Shown here piece after piece: positions 32,983 to 41,133 of a DNA stretch of 64,000 nucleotides. The position numbers and the translations under genes are program-made. The notes beneath the pieces were generated by a model. It saw only the letters and a list, made by a program, of their open reading frames with translations, was not told the origin of the DNA and searched no databases. The stretch's first letter is position 1, and each line of letters opens with the position of its first letter. Source of the DNA: 1-14-0-10-37-14 sp037130845 (GTDB lineage Bacteria; Patescibacteriota; Patescibacteriia; Patescibacteriales; Patescibacteriaceae); contig JBAXSE010000006.1 in assembly GCA_037130845.1 (NCBI GenBank), forward strand, positions 1 to 64,000, written 5' to 3'.

Positions 32983-34401
32983 ATGATAAACAAGCAAACA
33001 AAAATCGTAGCGACTATCTCTAATAAAAATTGTTCGGTTGACTTCTTGCGCAAATTGCATGATGCCGGCATGGACGTGGTGCGGCTCAATACCGCCCATC
33101 AGACGCCGGAAGAATCCAGTGAAGTGGTGGCCAAAGTGCGGGCCACTTCCCAGCGTCTGGCCATTATGGTTGATACCAAGGGGCCGGAAATCCGTACTCG
33201 TTACTTTGCCGAAGGCATTTCTTTGCCGGTCAAGAAGGGCCAATTGGTTAAGATGGCCGGTTCGGCCAAAGGGGAGTCGGCGCCAGGATTGATGCTGGTG
33301 GACTATCCTCGATTTGCCGCCGAGCTAAGCAAGGGTTCGCAAATCTTGATTGACGATGGCGAATTGGCACTTGAAGTAGTCAGCAAGAAAAAGGATCACG
33401 TGGTGGTTAAGGTGATGAACGAAGGCGTCATTAAGGGCAAGAAATCGGTCAATGTGCCGGGTGTCAGCCTCACTTTGCCGTCTTTAAGCATCAAAGACAA
33501 GACTTTTATCGATTGGGCTATGGCGGAGAAGATCGACTTTATCGCCCATTCCTTCGTGCGCGACGATAAAGACGTGCTAGCTATCCGCAAACTATTGGAT
33601 GCCAAAAAAAGTCCGATCAAGATTATTGCCAAGATTGAAAATCGCGCCGGCGTGGAGAATATCGACAAGATTATTGCCGTAGCTGATGGCATTATGGTAG
33701 CCCGCGGCGATCTGGGTGTGGAAATCCCTATGGAAGAAGTGCCTTTTGTACAAAAGCTATTAATCCGCAAATGTGTGGAACAAGGCAAGTCGGTTATTAC
33801 GGCTACGCAGATGCTCCATTCCATGATCCAGAATCCGCGCCCGACCAGAGCCGAGGTTTCCGATGTGACCAATGCCATGTTGGACGGTACCGATGCGGTG
33901 ATGCTGTCGGGCGAAACCGCCTACGGCGATCATGCCTTGGCCGCGGTGCGCACTATGGCGACAATCGCTTGCAAGGTTGATGTGATGAAGTCGCTAGTCT
34001 ACTCTACCCGCATCAGGCCGGAACATCGGTTGGCTGATTATTTGTCCAAGGCGGCGGTCAAGATGGCTGAAGAATTGGGCGCCAAGGAGATTATCCTGAG
34101 CGACGTGTCTGATTATAGCGCCGAAATGGTGGCCAGTTACCGCCCATCGGTGCCGGTTTTTGTTAAATGCGTCAACGAAACCAGAGCGCGCCAATTGGCC
34201 TTGTCTTATGGTATTTATGCCCACTGTTTGCCTAAAGAAGAATTTAATAATGGCATGCTCAGAAAAATGCTGACCGATCTGGTGCGCAAAGGCAAACTAA
34301 AATCCAAGGATCTGATTGTCTACCTGTCAGGCGAGCAATCTTCCGGCCTAGTCGGCGACCAACTAGAGATCTGCCAAGTTGCCAAATACATCAAGAAATA
34401 G
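32983..34401 (+). CDS. pyk: Pyruvate kinase, divergent (Bacteroidota-like) type
   Basis: Converts phosphoenolpyruvate and ADP to pyruvate and ATP. It is 472 residues with the usual barrel, B domain and C domain. 'MVDTKGPEIRT', 'IIAKIENRAGVENID' (catalytic Lys and metal Glu), 'MVARGDLGVE' and 'TATQMLHSMIQNPRPTRAE' are present. The N-terminus is unusual: 'TKIVATISNKN' replaces the common 'TIGPAS', and 'VVRLNTAHQ' replaces 'RLNFSHG', so the Ser that helps bind K+ is Ala. From memory the NTAH and QMLHSM variants are typical of Bacteroidota enzymes, which would suggest transfer or a shared ancient type. The C domain shows no obvious effector-site motif. Confidence 0.93.
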   Translation: MINKQTKIVATISNKNCSVDFLRKLHDAGMDVVRLNTAHQTPEESSEVVAKVRATSQRLAIMVDTKGPEIRTRYFAEGISLPVKKGQLVKMAGSAKGESAPGLMLVDYPRFAAELSKGSQILIDDGELALEVVSKKKDHVVVKVMNEGVIKGKKSVNVPGVSLTLPSLSIKDKTFIDWAMAEKIDFIAHSFVRDDKDVLAIRKLLDAKKSPIKIIAKIENRAGVENIDKIIAVADGIMVARGDLGVEIPMEEVPFVQKLLIRKCVEQGKSVITATQMLHSMIQNPRPTRAEVSDVTNAMLDGTDAVMLSGETAYGDHALAAVRTMATIACKVDVMKSLVYSTRIRPEHRLADYLSKAAVKMAEELGAKEIILSDVSDYSAEMVASYRPSVPVFVKCVNETRARQLALSYGIYAHCLPKEEFNNGMLRKMLTDLVRKGKLKSKDLIVYLSGEQSSGLVGDQLEICQVAKYIKK

Positions 34402-34409
34402 CCTAATTT

Positions 34410-34447
34410 ATTCCTGCCCGCCTAGACGAGCTGGCGAAGGTAGGAAT
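34410..34447. repeat. Imperfect GC-rich palindrome
   Basis: ATTCCTGCC and GGTAGGAAT form the outer arms, and GCC/GGC pairs sit inside. It lies 8 bases after the pyruvate kinase stop and could act as a weak 3' structure. It belongs to the dispersed palindrome class. Confidence 0.5.
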
Positions 34448-34528
34448 CTGTTAACTGTAAAGTGTTTGGAAGACTATTAAGATCTGTCTATATTTTTTAG
34501 TTAATTCTTTAGCTAAAGCGAGCTAATA

Positions 34529-34572
34529 TCTCAAAACACTCACTCTTGAGCCAAAGAGTGAGTGTTTTGAGA
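34529..34572. repeat. 19-bp inverted repeat with six-base loop
   Basis: Bases 34529-34547 (TCTCAAAACACTCACTCTT) pair perfectly with 34554-34572. There is no T tract. ACTCACTC is shared with the 46-bp palindrome at 3169. The following 60 bases are an A/T-rich stretch with repeated AAATTATAAAATTAT units and nothing else recognisable. Confidence 0.75.
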
Positions 34573-34705
34573 GCCCAAAAATTATAAAATTATTTAAAAA
34601 ATTTAAAAATTATAAAATTATAAAATTAAGAAACGTCATATATTAAAGTCTTTTAATTATTGTCACAATATTATTCCTTGATTTGTTCTCTTGAAATTCC
34701 TATGT

Positions 34706-34711
34706 TATAAT
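34706..34711 (+). promoter_or_regulatory. -10 box giving a near-leaderless transcript
   Basis: TATAAT ends nine bases before the ATG at 34721, so transcription should begin within about three bases of the start codon. No Shine-Dalgarno is present. Confidence 0.6.
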
Positions 34712-34720
34712 AACCTTACT

Positions 34721-36400
34721 ATGGCAAAAAAAATAAAATGGCCACCAGATCAAAACCCGGCCGATTTTTTGGATTATCTGAACAGCCAATTCGGCACTAT
34801 TGATTCGGATCATGACGGCATTACTGATGAAGTGGAGCTGATGATCGGCACTGATCCGCATAAGTTTGATACGGATGGTGATGGTATGGGAGACGGTGAA
34901 GAGATCAGACAAGGGCGCAATCCGCTCGGGCCCGGTAATTTTGCCGATTTCTTTAAGGCTCACGAGGGCAATGATTTTCATCCGCACGCCTTGCATCCCA
35001 AGCGAGTCTTGTTTTATGTTGCCAGCGCCACAGTCGTCAAGGCGATGGCCTTGATTGTTGCCATTGCTATACCGGCCAGCGCTTGGCTGGCCCCTGATGC
35101 TTTGACAAATCAGGCCAAGCAGGTAGTCAAGCTAACCAATGAACAGCGCGCCAAGGCAGGGGTTGGCGCCTTAGTTGTAGATAAGAAATTAGAACAAGGC
35201 GCCTACAACAAGGCTCAAGACATGATCATTAACCAATATTTTGCCCACACTAGTCCGCAGGATCTGTCGCTGGCTTATTGGCTCAAGAAGGTCGGCTATC
35301 ATTATATGGTGGCGGGCGAGAATCTAGCCATGGGCTTTACGGATGCTCCTAGCATGATGGAAGCCTGGGAAAAGAGCCCGACGCATTTTGCCAATATTAT
35401 CGATCCCGATTATAGCCAGATTGGCGTAGCGATGCAAAGCGGATTGTATCAAGGCGAGCCGACGATTATGGCGGTTCAGTTTTTTGGGTTTCCTAAACAG
35501 CTAATAATCAAGGACAAGGTGAGCCGCTTGCCGATGCAGCAAGAGGCGACTGTCCAAACTATTCCGGCTGTCTCGCCCGTTATTTCGACCGCTGTGTTGG
35601 GAGTTAAAGAGACGGGCAAGGATATGGCCGAGCCGCAGCTGATTAGTCCGGCTGATGGAGCTATTGTCAACCATCAACAAGTGACCTTGCAGATTGCTGC
35701 TCCAGGCGCCGCGAGCGTTAAGGTCTTGCTTAACGGCCAATCAGCAGGACTGGCTATGCGCCAGGGTCAAGACTTTGTTTTTGTAGCTCCATTAAGCGAT
35801 GGCTTGAACAAGCTGGAATTGGTGGCGCGGTCTGGCGGAACCCAAAAGTCAACTTCAACCAGTTTGGTTTTAGACCAGGCTCCGCCCAAGCTACTGCCCG
35901 AACAGACTCATTTATATTTAGAAAGGATTAATGGCCAAGAGATACTCCTTCGAGCTCAAGTCAGCTTTGACGGAGCTGTCCAGCAAGTTTTCTTAAAGGC
36001 TGATGGAGATTTGATACCGTTAGCTCCTGACCCGATAAATCCGCAAATGTGGTCCGGCAATCTCTTGGCGCCTGTCAGCAGGCTAAATAGCTTTTTGGGG
36101 ACTTTGCCTGTCTTAAGCGCAGTCGATTTGGCCGGTAATAAAGGCAGTTTCGATGTGGCCTGGAGTAATACGCCTGCGGCTACCAATTCTTGGTTTAAGC
36201 AGTATCGCTATTTGCGTCAGGGGGCGGTTGGTCCAATTAGCCATATTTTAAGCTTGACTAATTGGTATTTGCGGGCCATTATGCTGTTGGCCATTGTTGC
36301 CAGTATCTTTGCTTTGGGGGTGGGCTGGCGCAAGGCGCGCAAAGCCTTGTCTCTGGGCGTTTTGATGATACTCGCTTGTTTGATTTTATTGTTAATTTAA
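34721..36400 (+). CDS. Membrane protein with calcium motifs and CAP/SCP domain
   Basis: A 559-residue protein. Residues about 27-72 carry thrombospondin-type-3/calcium motifs ('DSDHDGITDEVE', 'DTDGDGMGDGEE'). A transmembrane helix spans about 96-123 and a CAP/SCP domain about 135-257 ('LTNEQRAKAGVGAL', 'HTSPQD', 'AGENLA', 'WEKSPTHFANI'). Ig-like regions cover about 300-480, and one or two helices about 514-558. Because the calcium motifs precede the first helix and there is no signal peptide, they may face the cytoplasm; this depends on topology I cannot verify. CAP domains in bacteria are often sporulation or envelope proteins of unclear activity. The ATG at 34721 is set by the -10 box; the frame is open to 34691. 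The next gene follows after four bases. Confidence 0.8.
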   Translation: MAKKIKWPPDQNPADFLDYLNSQFGTIDSDHDGITDEVELMIGTDPHKFDTDGDGMGDGEEIRQGRNPLGPGNFADFFKAHEGNDFHPHALHPKRVLFYVASATVVKAMALIVAIAIPASAWLAPDALTNQAKQVVKLTNEQRAKAGVGALVVDKKLEQGAYNKAQDMIINQYFAHTSPQDLSLAYWLKKVGYHYMVAGENLAMGFTDAPSMMEAWEKSPTHFANIIDPDYSQIGVAMQSGLYQGEPTIMAVQFFGFPKQLIIKDKVSRLPMQQEATVQTIPAVSPVISTAVLGVKETGKDMAEPQLISPADGAIVNHQQVTLQIAAPGAASVKVLLNGQSAGLAMRQGQDFVFVAPLSDGLNKLELVARSGGTQKSTSTSLVLDQAPPKLLPEQTHLYLERINGQEILLRAQVSFDGAVQQVFLKADGDLIPLAPDPINPQMWSGNLLAPVSRLNSFLGTLPVLSAVDLAGNKGSFDVAWSNTPAATNSWFKQYRYLRQGAVGPISHILSLTNWYLRAIMLLAIVASIFALGVGWRKARKALSLGVLMILACLILLLI

Positions 36401-36404
36401 TAAT

Positions 36405-37064
36405 ATGGCCAAAAAAATCTTATTTGCAGTTATTTTTTTCATAGCGGGGGTTGCAACATGTTTTGCGTGGTTTGTCTATGTTAATCCGCGCTTAGCCAAA
36501 GAAGCTTTGCCTTTTATGGGCAATAAGCAGGCGATGAACCCCAGAAATGTGCCTCAGCCCAGCGTGTTGACCGGTATTATCGAGAGTGTTAACGGCAAAG
36601 AATTGACGGTCAAATTAAATATCTTTGGTAAAACAGAAGAGAAAAAAATCAAACTGCCTGATGGCGTAGCAATAATGGCCGCGACTCAACTGACCGAAAA
36701 AGAATTGTGGGGTAAGTTTTATGATCAGATCAAGGCAGCTCAAGAGAAGCTCAAGAAGACATTGACTCCGGCAGAGCGCCTAGCGGCTGTAAAAACAGTT
36801 AGTGATCTGCAGGCTAAGGCTGATAAACTAAGGATTGATACTGTGGTGGCGTTGACCAAGCAGCTGACAACGCTGAAACCGGAGCAAGAAGCGGAGAAAA
36901 AGGCGCTTCAAGAAAAAATACAAGCAGCTATGACGACGGTCAAATTGGAAGCCATGCAGGCCGCTGCCATCAAGGCTGGGCAGAATTTGGTCGTTTATCT
37001 TAAGGCTCAAGAAGATCTTAGCAAGCAGACAATCGAACCGACCAGGATTGATATAATCAGATAA
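36405..37064 (+). CDS. Membrane-anchored coiled-coil protein, unknown
   Basis: A 219-residue protein with an N-terminal hydrophobic segment (about residues 5-26) that may be an anchor or signal peptide. A small beta-rich part follows ('LTGIIESVNGKELTVKLN', about 55-90), then a long Ala/Lys/Glu/Leu-rich helical region (about 95-205) that probably forms a coiled coil. I do not recognise a family. It sits four bases after the CAP-protein gene and two bases before rlmN, so the three are likely cotranscribed. Confidence 0.65.
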   Translation: MAKKILFAVIFFIAGVATCFAWFVYVNPRLAKEALPFMGNKQAMNPRNVPQPSVLTGIIESVNGKELTVKLNIFGKTEEKKIKLPDGVAIMAATQLTEKELWGKFYDQIKAAQEKLKKTLTPAERLAAVKTVSDLQAKADKLRIDTVVALTKQLTTLKPEQEAEKKALQEKIQAAMTTVKLEAMQAAAIKAGQNLVVYLKAQEDLSKQTIEPTRIDIIR

Positions 37065-37066
37065 AT

Positions 37067-38089
37067 ATGGATTGGAATAAAATAAGCGCCGTTTTGGCAG
37101 ATCAGCCGGCCTATCGCCTAAAGCAGGCCAGGCAGGTTGTCTTTAAAGATTTGATAGACGATTGGGGGCGGGCCACAAGCCTGCCTATTGATTTACGCCA
37201 AAAATTGGCCGCCGAGGCGCCTTTGGGTATCGAAGCCAAGGTTGTGGAGGGCGGTCAATCGGATAAGGCAGTAATAACTTTGGCTGATGGAGCTATTATT
37301 GAGACGGTGTTGATTAAAAATGCCGACGGTCGCCAGACGGTCTGTGTGTCCAGCCAAGTCGGCTGTCCTTTGGGCTGCGCTTTTTGCGCGACCGGCAGAT
37401 TGGGATTCAAACGCAACCTACGCGCTTCGGAAATTGTCAGCCAGCTGCTTTTTTGGCAGAGGCGTCTGGCAGCTAGCGATAGCAAGGTAAACAACCTGGT
37501 TTTTATGGGCATGGGAGAGCCGTTGCTTAATTATTCGGAGGTGATGGCTGCTATTCGCCAGATTAATGATGCTGATTTCTGCAATTTGGGGGCTCGCCAT
37601 ATTTCTATCTCCACGGCCGGCATTATTCCGGGCATCGAAAAACTGGCCAAGGAAAACTTGCAGATTAATCTGGCTATTTCTTTGCACGCGGCAGACGATG
37701 AATTACGCAGCGAATTAATGCCGGTCAACAGGGAATACCCGCTTAAAGAATTGATGGCTGCTGTTGATGAATATATTTTGGTTACCGGGCGGCAAGTAAT
37801 GATTGAATATTTGCTGATTAAGGACGTTAATGATCGCTTGTCTGATGCCAAAAAATTGGCTCGTTTGGTCTCTAGGCCGCTTTATATGGTTAATTTGCTC
37901 CATTATAATCCGACCGGTACTTTTGCCCCCAGCGAACCGTCGGTAGCGCAAGCTTTCCAAAAGGCCTTAGCCGGTTTTGGCATTAGGGTGACAATGCGCC
38001 ATAGCGCCGGGGCCGAGATTGCCGCTGCTTGCGGCCAGCTGGCGGCTAATTGCCGTCCGGAAAAGAAAAAGTCCAAAGGTAAGGGTTAA
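37067..38089 (+). CDS. rlmN: Dual-specificity RNA methyltransferase RlmN
   Basis: A radical-SAM enzyme that methylates C2 of adenosine 2503 in 23S rRNA and of A37 in some tRNAs. The cluster motif C-PLG-C-AF-C lies at about residues 100-107. 'MGMGEPLLNY' is the SAM-binding glycine region, and 'RHSAGAEIAAACGQL' near the C-terminus holds the second catalytic cysteine. The 340-residue length is typical. The tail is Lys-rich ('KKKSKGKG'). It is the third gene of the CAP-protein operon. Confidence 0.95.
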   Translation: MDWNKISAVLADQPAYRLKQARQVVFKDLIDDWGRATSLPIDLRQKLAAEAPLGIEAKVVEGGQSDKAVITLADGAIIETVLIKNADGRQTVCVSSQVGCPLGCAFCATGRLGFKRNLRASEIVSQLLFWQRRLAASDSKVNNLVFMGMGEPLLNYSEVMAAIRQINDADFCNLGARHISISTAGIIPGIEKLAKENLQINLAISLHAADDELRSELMPVNREYPLKELMAAVDEYILVTGRQVMIEYLLIKDVNDRLSDAKKLARLVSRPLYMVNLLHYNPTGTFAPSEPSVAQAFQKALAGFGIRVTMRHSAGAEIAAACGQLAANCRPEKKKSKGKG

Positions 38090-38121
38090 TCTGGGGGCTT
38101 GGCAAAAATTGCCGGCTATTT

Positions 38122-38127
38122 TATAAT
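38122..38127 (+). promoter_or_regulatory. -10 box upstream of thioredoxin-fold gene
   Basis: TATAAT in ATTTTATAATGCTT lies 40 bases before the ATG at 38168. No clear -35 was found. Confidence 0.5.
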
Positions 38128-38167
38128 GCTTAAACGCTTAAAATTTAATTAAGTGCTAATAAAAGAT

Positions 38168-39343
38168 ATGCGCCAAAAAAATCTATCTCTCTGGCTAGTG
38201 GCCATTGTGGCTGTTTTGGGCCTAGCGACTTTTGCTGCTGAGGCAGCTGTTACGCCTGTAGTAAAGAAAGCCGTACCGGCTATCAAGAAGGCTGTTGTGC
38301 TGAATGCCGCTGTTAAAAAGGCGGTTGTTCCGGCTAAGCCGACTGTTGCTGTCAAAAAGGCTGCCGCTGTTCCAGCAAAGCAAGCTGTCGCCGGCAAAAA
38401 GATTGTTGCACCAGCCAAAGCCGCTCCGGTTGTTAAGAATGTTACCTTGGAACAAGCCAAGAGTATTGCTACTGATTTTATTAAAAAAGTCTTATTGACG
38501 GATGGCACGGCGTTTGAAGTTAAATCTATCAAGAGTAACCACAGCGTTTATGAATTAGAGATTGCTATCGGCAGCAGCAAAGCCTCTTCGGCCTTGTCGC
38601 TTGATGGCAAGATTTTTTACCCATCCAGCCTTAATATTGCCGATGCATTAGCCGAACAAGCCAAGGCTCCCGCTCAGCCGGCCGCGGCCGCTCAGACGGC
38701 AACTGTCGTTACCAAGAATGATAAGCCGGTAGTGGAGTTGTTTGTTATGAGCTATTGCCCATATGGCACCCAGATTGAGAAGGGTATTATTCCGGCTGTC
38801 CTGGCTTTGGGAGACAAGATTGATTTTCAATTGAAATTTGTCGACTATGCCATGCATGGAGAAAAGGAACTCAAAGAAAACATCACTCAATATTGCATCG
38901 ATAAAGAACAGCATGCCTTGCTTTTGCCTTATGTCAGCTGCTTTGTCGCTTCCGAAAGCGATAGCGCCAAATGCTTGGGTGAAGCTAAAGTGGATAAGTC
39001 CAAGCTGGACGCGTGTTTCGCCGCTACCGATAAACAATACGAAATCACCGCTACTTTTGCTAAGGGCCAAGACGCTTGGGGTAGCTCTTTCCCGCCTTTC
39101 GTTGTTTATAAGGCTGATAATACAAAATATGGCGTAGGCGGTTCGCCGACCTTGGTAATCAATGGAGCGCAAGTAGAAAGCTCACGTGATTCCCAGAGTC
39201 TGTTGACGACGATTTGCAGCGCCTTTAATACTAAGCCGGCGGAATGCGACAAGACTTTGTCTTCTGCGGCGCCGGCTCCCGGCTTTGGCGGAGGTGCGGC
39301 TGCAAGCGGTACTCCGGCTGCTAATTGCGGCACTCCTCAATAA
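38168..39343 (+). CDS. Exported thioredoxin-fold protein with Ala/Lys/Pro-rich linker
   Basis: A 391-residue protein with a signal peptide (about 1-26, ending AEA). A low-complexity linker of Lys, Ala, Val and Pro (about 27-95) follows, then a small PepSY-like region (about 95-160) and a thioredoxin-like domain (about 180-355). The latter has 'VMSYCPYGTQIEKG' at the active-site position (Cys197), cis-Pro 'GGSPTLVING' and several further cysteines. The active site is a single Cys (CPYG), not CXXC, which recalls GILT-like or reductase-associated thioredoxins. It may reduce or isomerise disulfides in exported proteins; the two giant cysteine-rich proteins are natural candidates, but that link is a guess. 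An in-frame GTG at 38153 is a less likely start. A terminator follows. Confidence 0.75.
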   Translation: MRQKNLSLWLVAIVAVLGLATFAAEAAVTPVVKKAVPAIKKAVVLNAAVKKAVVPAKPTVAVKKAAAVPAKQAVAGKKIVAPAKAAPVVKNVTLEQAKSIATDFIKKVLLTDGTAFEVKSIKSNHSVYELEIAIGSSKASSALSLDGKIFYPSSLNIADALAEQAKAPAQPAAAAQTATVVTKNDKPVVELFVMSYCPYGTQIEKGIIPAVLALGDKIDFQLKFVDYAMHGEKELKENITQYCIDKEQHALLLPYVSCFVASESDSAKCLGEAKVDKSKLDACFAATDKQYEITATFAKGQDAWGSSFPPFVVYKADNTKYGVGGSPTLVINGAQVESSRDSQSLLTTICSAFNTKPAECDKTLSSAAPAPGFGGGAAASGTPAANCGTPQ

Positions 39344-39356
39344 TTTAGAATCATAT

Positions 39357-39391
39357 AAGCTAGCTCCGATAGTAATCGGAGCTAGCTTTTT
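39357..39391 (+). terminator. Intrinsic terminator
   Basis: AAGCTAGCTCCGAT and ATCGGAGCTAGCTT enclose AGTA and lead into a T run. It separates the thioredoxin-fold gene from the pilus operon. Confidence 0.92.
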
Positions 39392-39410
39392 GTTTGGCGG
39401 AAAAATGTGC

Positions 39411-39416
39411 TATAAT
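39411..39416 (+). promoter_or_regulatory. Extended -10 promoter of type IV pilus operon
   Basis: TGCTATAATAAAT gives an extended -10 (TGC plus TATAAT) 26 bases before pilB. The leader contains no Shine-Dalgarno. Confidence 0.65.
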
Positions 39417-39442
39417 AAATAAAAGTTTTAAGCTTATTTTTT

Positions 39443-41131
39443 ATGTTGGATAACGAGCGTCTCAAGGCTTTGCTGCTAAAGGAGAACTATTTAACCGAGA
39501 AAGATTTGGCCCGCGGATTAAAATTTTCCGAGGCATATAAGATTTCTTTGTACGAAGCATTGCAGGCAGATAATATTATCAGCCGGCCTATTTTGGGCCA
39601 GGCAATTGCCGAATATTACGATGTGCCTTTTTTGGATTTGAGCAATGCCAAGATTGACCTCGAACTGTTGGCTTTGATTCCTGAGGCGGTGGCGCGCACC
39701 TATCAGTTTTTGCCTGTTGGACGCACTAAAACCAAAATATTTTTAGCCATGGCTGATCCGGCCGACTTATCGGCTTTGCATTTGGCCGAAAAAAAATTAG
39801 GCACTCGTGTCGAGGCCCGTTTTGTGCTGGCAGAAGATCTGGAGCAGGCTTTGGGCGGCTATGGCCCCAGCCTGGAAACGGAATTCCAAAAAATAATTGC
39901 TTCGGTTGAACCAAAGAACACCAGTCCGGAAGAACGCGATGAAGCGACTATTAAGATCGTTGATTTGTTGCTAGAGAAAGGCTTTCGCAACAAAGCCTCG
40001 GATATCCATTTGGAGCCTTACAGCTCTTCTATTATGGTGCGATTCCGCATCGATGGCTTGTTGCGTCGAGTTTTGACGATTGACAAGACGTGGGCCGAAT
40101 CAATCCTGTCGCGCATCAAGATTATGGCTCGCCTACGCATCGATGAACATCGCAGCGCCCAGGACGGTAAACTGCGCTTCGGCGTCGATGGCAAGATGAT
40201 TGATGTGCGCGCCTCAATCGTACCAATCTCTGAAGGCGAGAATGTTGTTTTGCGTATTTTATCTGCCCATAGCCAGAGCCTCACTTTGCCGAATTTAGGT
40301 TTAAACGAACAGCATTTCCAGATGGTCAAGGAGGCAATAGCTCGTCCTCATGGCATGATTCTTGTCACCGGTCCGACAGGATCAGGCAAGACAACTACGC
40401 TCTATGCCGTTTTGAATATCCTTAATCGTGAAGAAGTGCATATTGCCACTATCGAAGATCCGGTCGAGTATGCCATCGAAGGCATTAGCCAGATTCAGGT
40501 CGATCCCAAGAGCAATCTGACTTTTGCCGATGGCTTGCGATCTACTTTGCGCCAGGACCCTGATATCATTATGGTTGGCGAAATCAGAGACAAGGAGACA
40601 GCCGGCATCGCCGTTAATTCAGCGTTGACCGGGCATTTAGTTTTGTCCACCTTGCATACTAACGATGCTGCTACTGCTTTGCCGCGGCTTATCGATATGG
40701 ATATCGAACCGTTTTTAATCGCTTCGACCGTCAATATGATTATCGCGCAGCGCTTGGTGCGCAAAAATTGCGAGAAGTGCCGCAAATCACAGCCTTTGAC
40801 TCCGGAGGAGCTGGTAATTATCGAGCATGAACCGATTATCAAGAATTATCTTAAGAAAAAAGGCTATAAGACCATGAAGAAGATTAATGTTTACAAGGGC
40901 CAGGGCTGCAAGGCTTGCGACCAGACGGGCTATGCGGGACGTATCGGTATTTTTGAAATTTTGGAAATTAATGATGAAATCCGCAAACTGATAATGGCCA
41001 AAGAGGACGCCGCTGTCATTGCCGAAGCAGCTCATGAGAATGGCATGATTAGCATGTTGGAAGATGGCTTGGATAAAGTCTTGTCTGGAGTGACCAGTCT
41101 GGACGAAATGATAAGAGTAATAGCGGTATAA
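39443..41131 (+). CDS. pilB: Type IV pilus assembly ATPase PilB
   Basis: A hexameric cytoplasmic motor that drives pilus extension. It is 562 residues. The N-terminal MshEN-type region (about 1-145) is the class that often binds cyclic-di-GMP. The AAA-type secretion ATPase follows with Walker A 'GPTGSGKTTTLY' near 310 and Walker B 'DPDIIMVGEIRD' near 372. A zinc-type motif has CEKC near 443 and CKAC near 489, normal for PilB/GspE. It is the first gene of an operon with pilC two bases after its stop. No PilT retraction ATPase or PilD peptidase is present in this window. Confidence 0.95.
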   Translation: MLDNERLKALLLKENYLTEKDLARGLKFSEAYKISLYEALQADNIISRPILGQAIAEYYDVPFLDLSNAKIDLELLALIPEAVARTYQFLPVGRTKTKIFLAMADPADLSALHLAEKKLGTRVEARFVLAEDLEQALGGYGPSLETEFQKIIASVEPKNTSPEERDEATIKIVDLLLEKGFRNKASDIHLEPYSSSIMVRFRIDGLLRRVLTIDKTWAESILSRIKIMARLRIDEHRSAQDGKLRFGVDGKMIDVRASIVPISEGENVVLRILSAHSQSLTLPNLGLNEQHFQMVKEAIARPHGMILVTGPTGSGKTTTLYAVLNILNREEVHIATIEDPVEYAIEGISQIQVDPKSNLTFADGLRSTLRQDPDIIMVGEIRDKETAGIAVNSALTGHLVLSTLHTNDAATALPRLIDMDIEPFLIASTVNMIIAQRLVRKNCEKCRKSQPLTPEELVIIEHEPIIKNYLKKKGYKTMKKINVYKGQGCKACDQTGYAGRIGIFEILEINDEIRKLIMAKEDAAVIAEAAHENGMISMLEDGLDKVLSGVTSLDEMIRVIAV

Positions 41132-41133
41132 AT

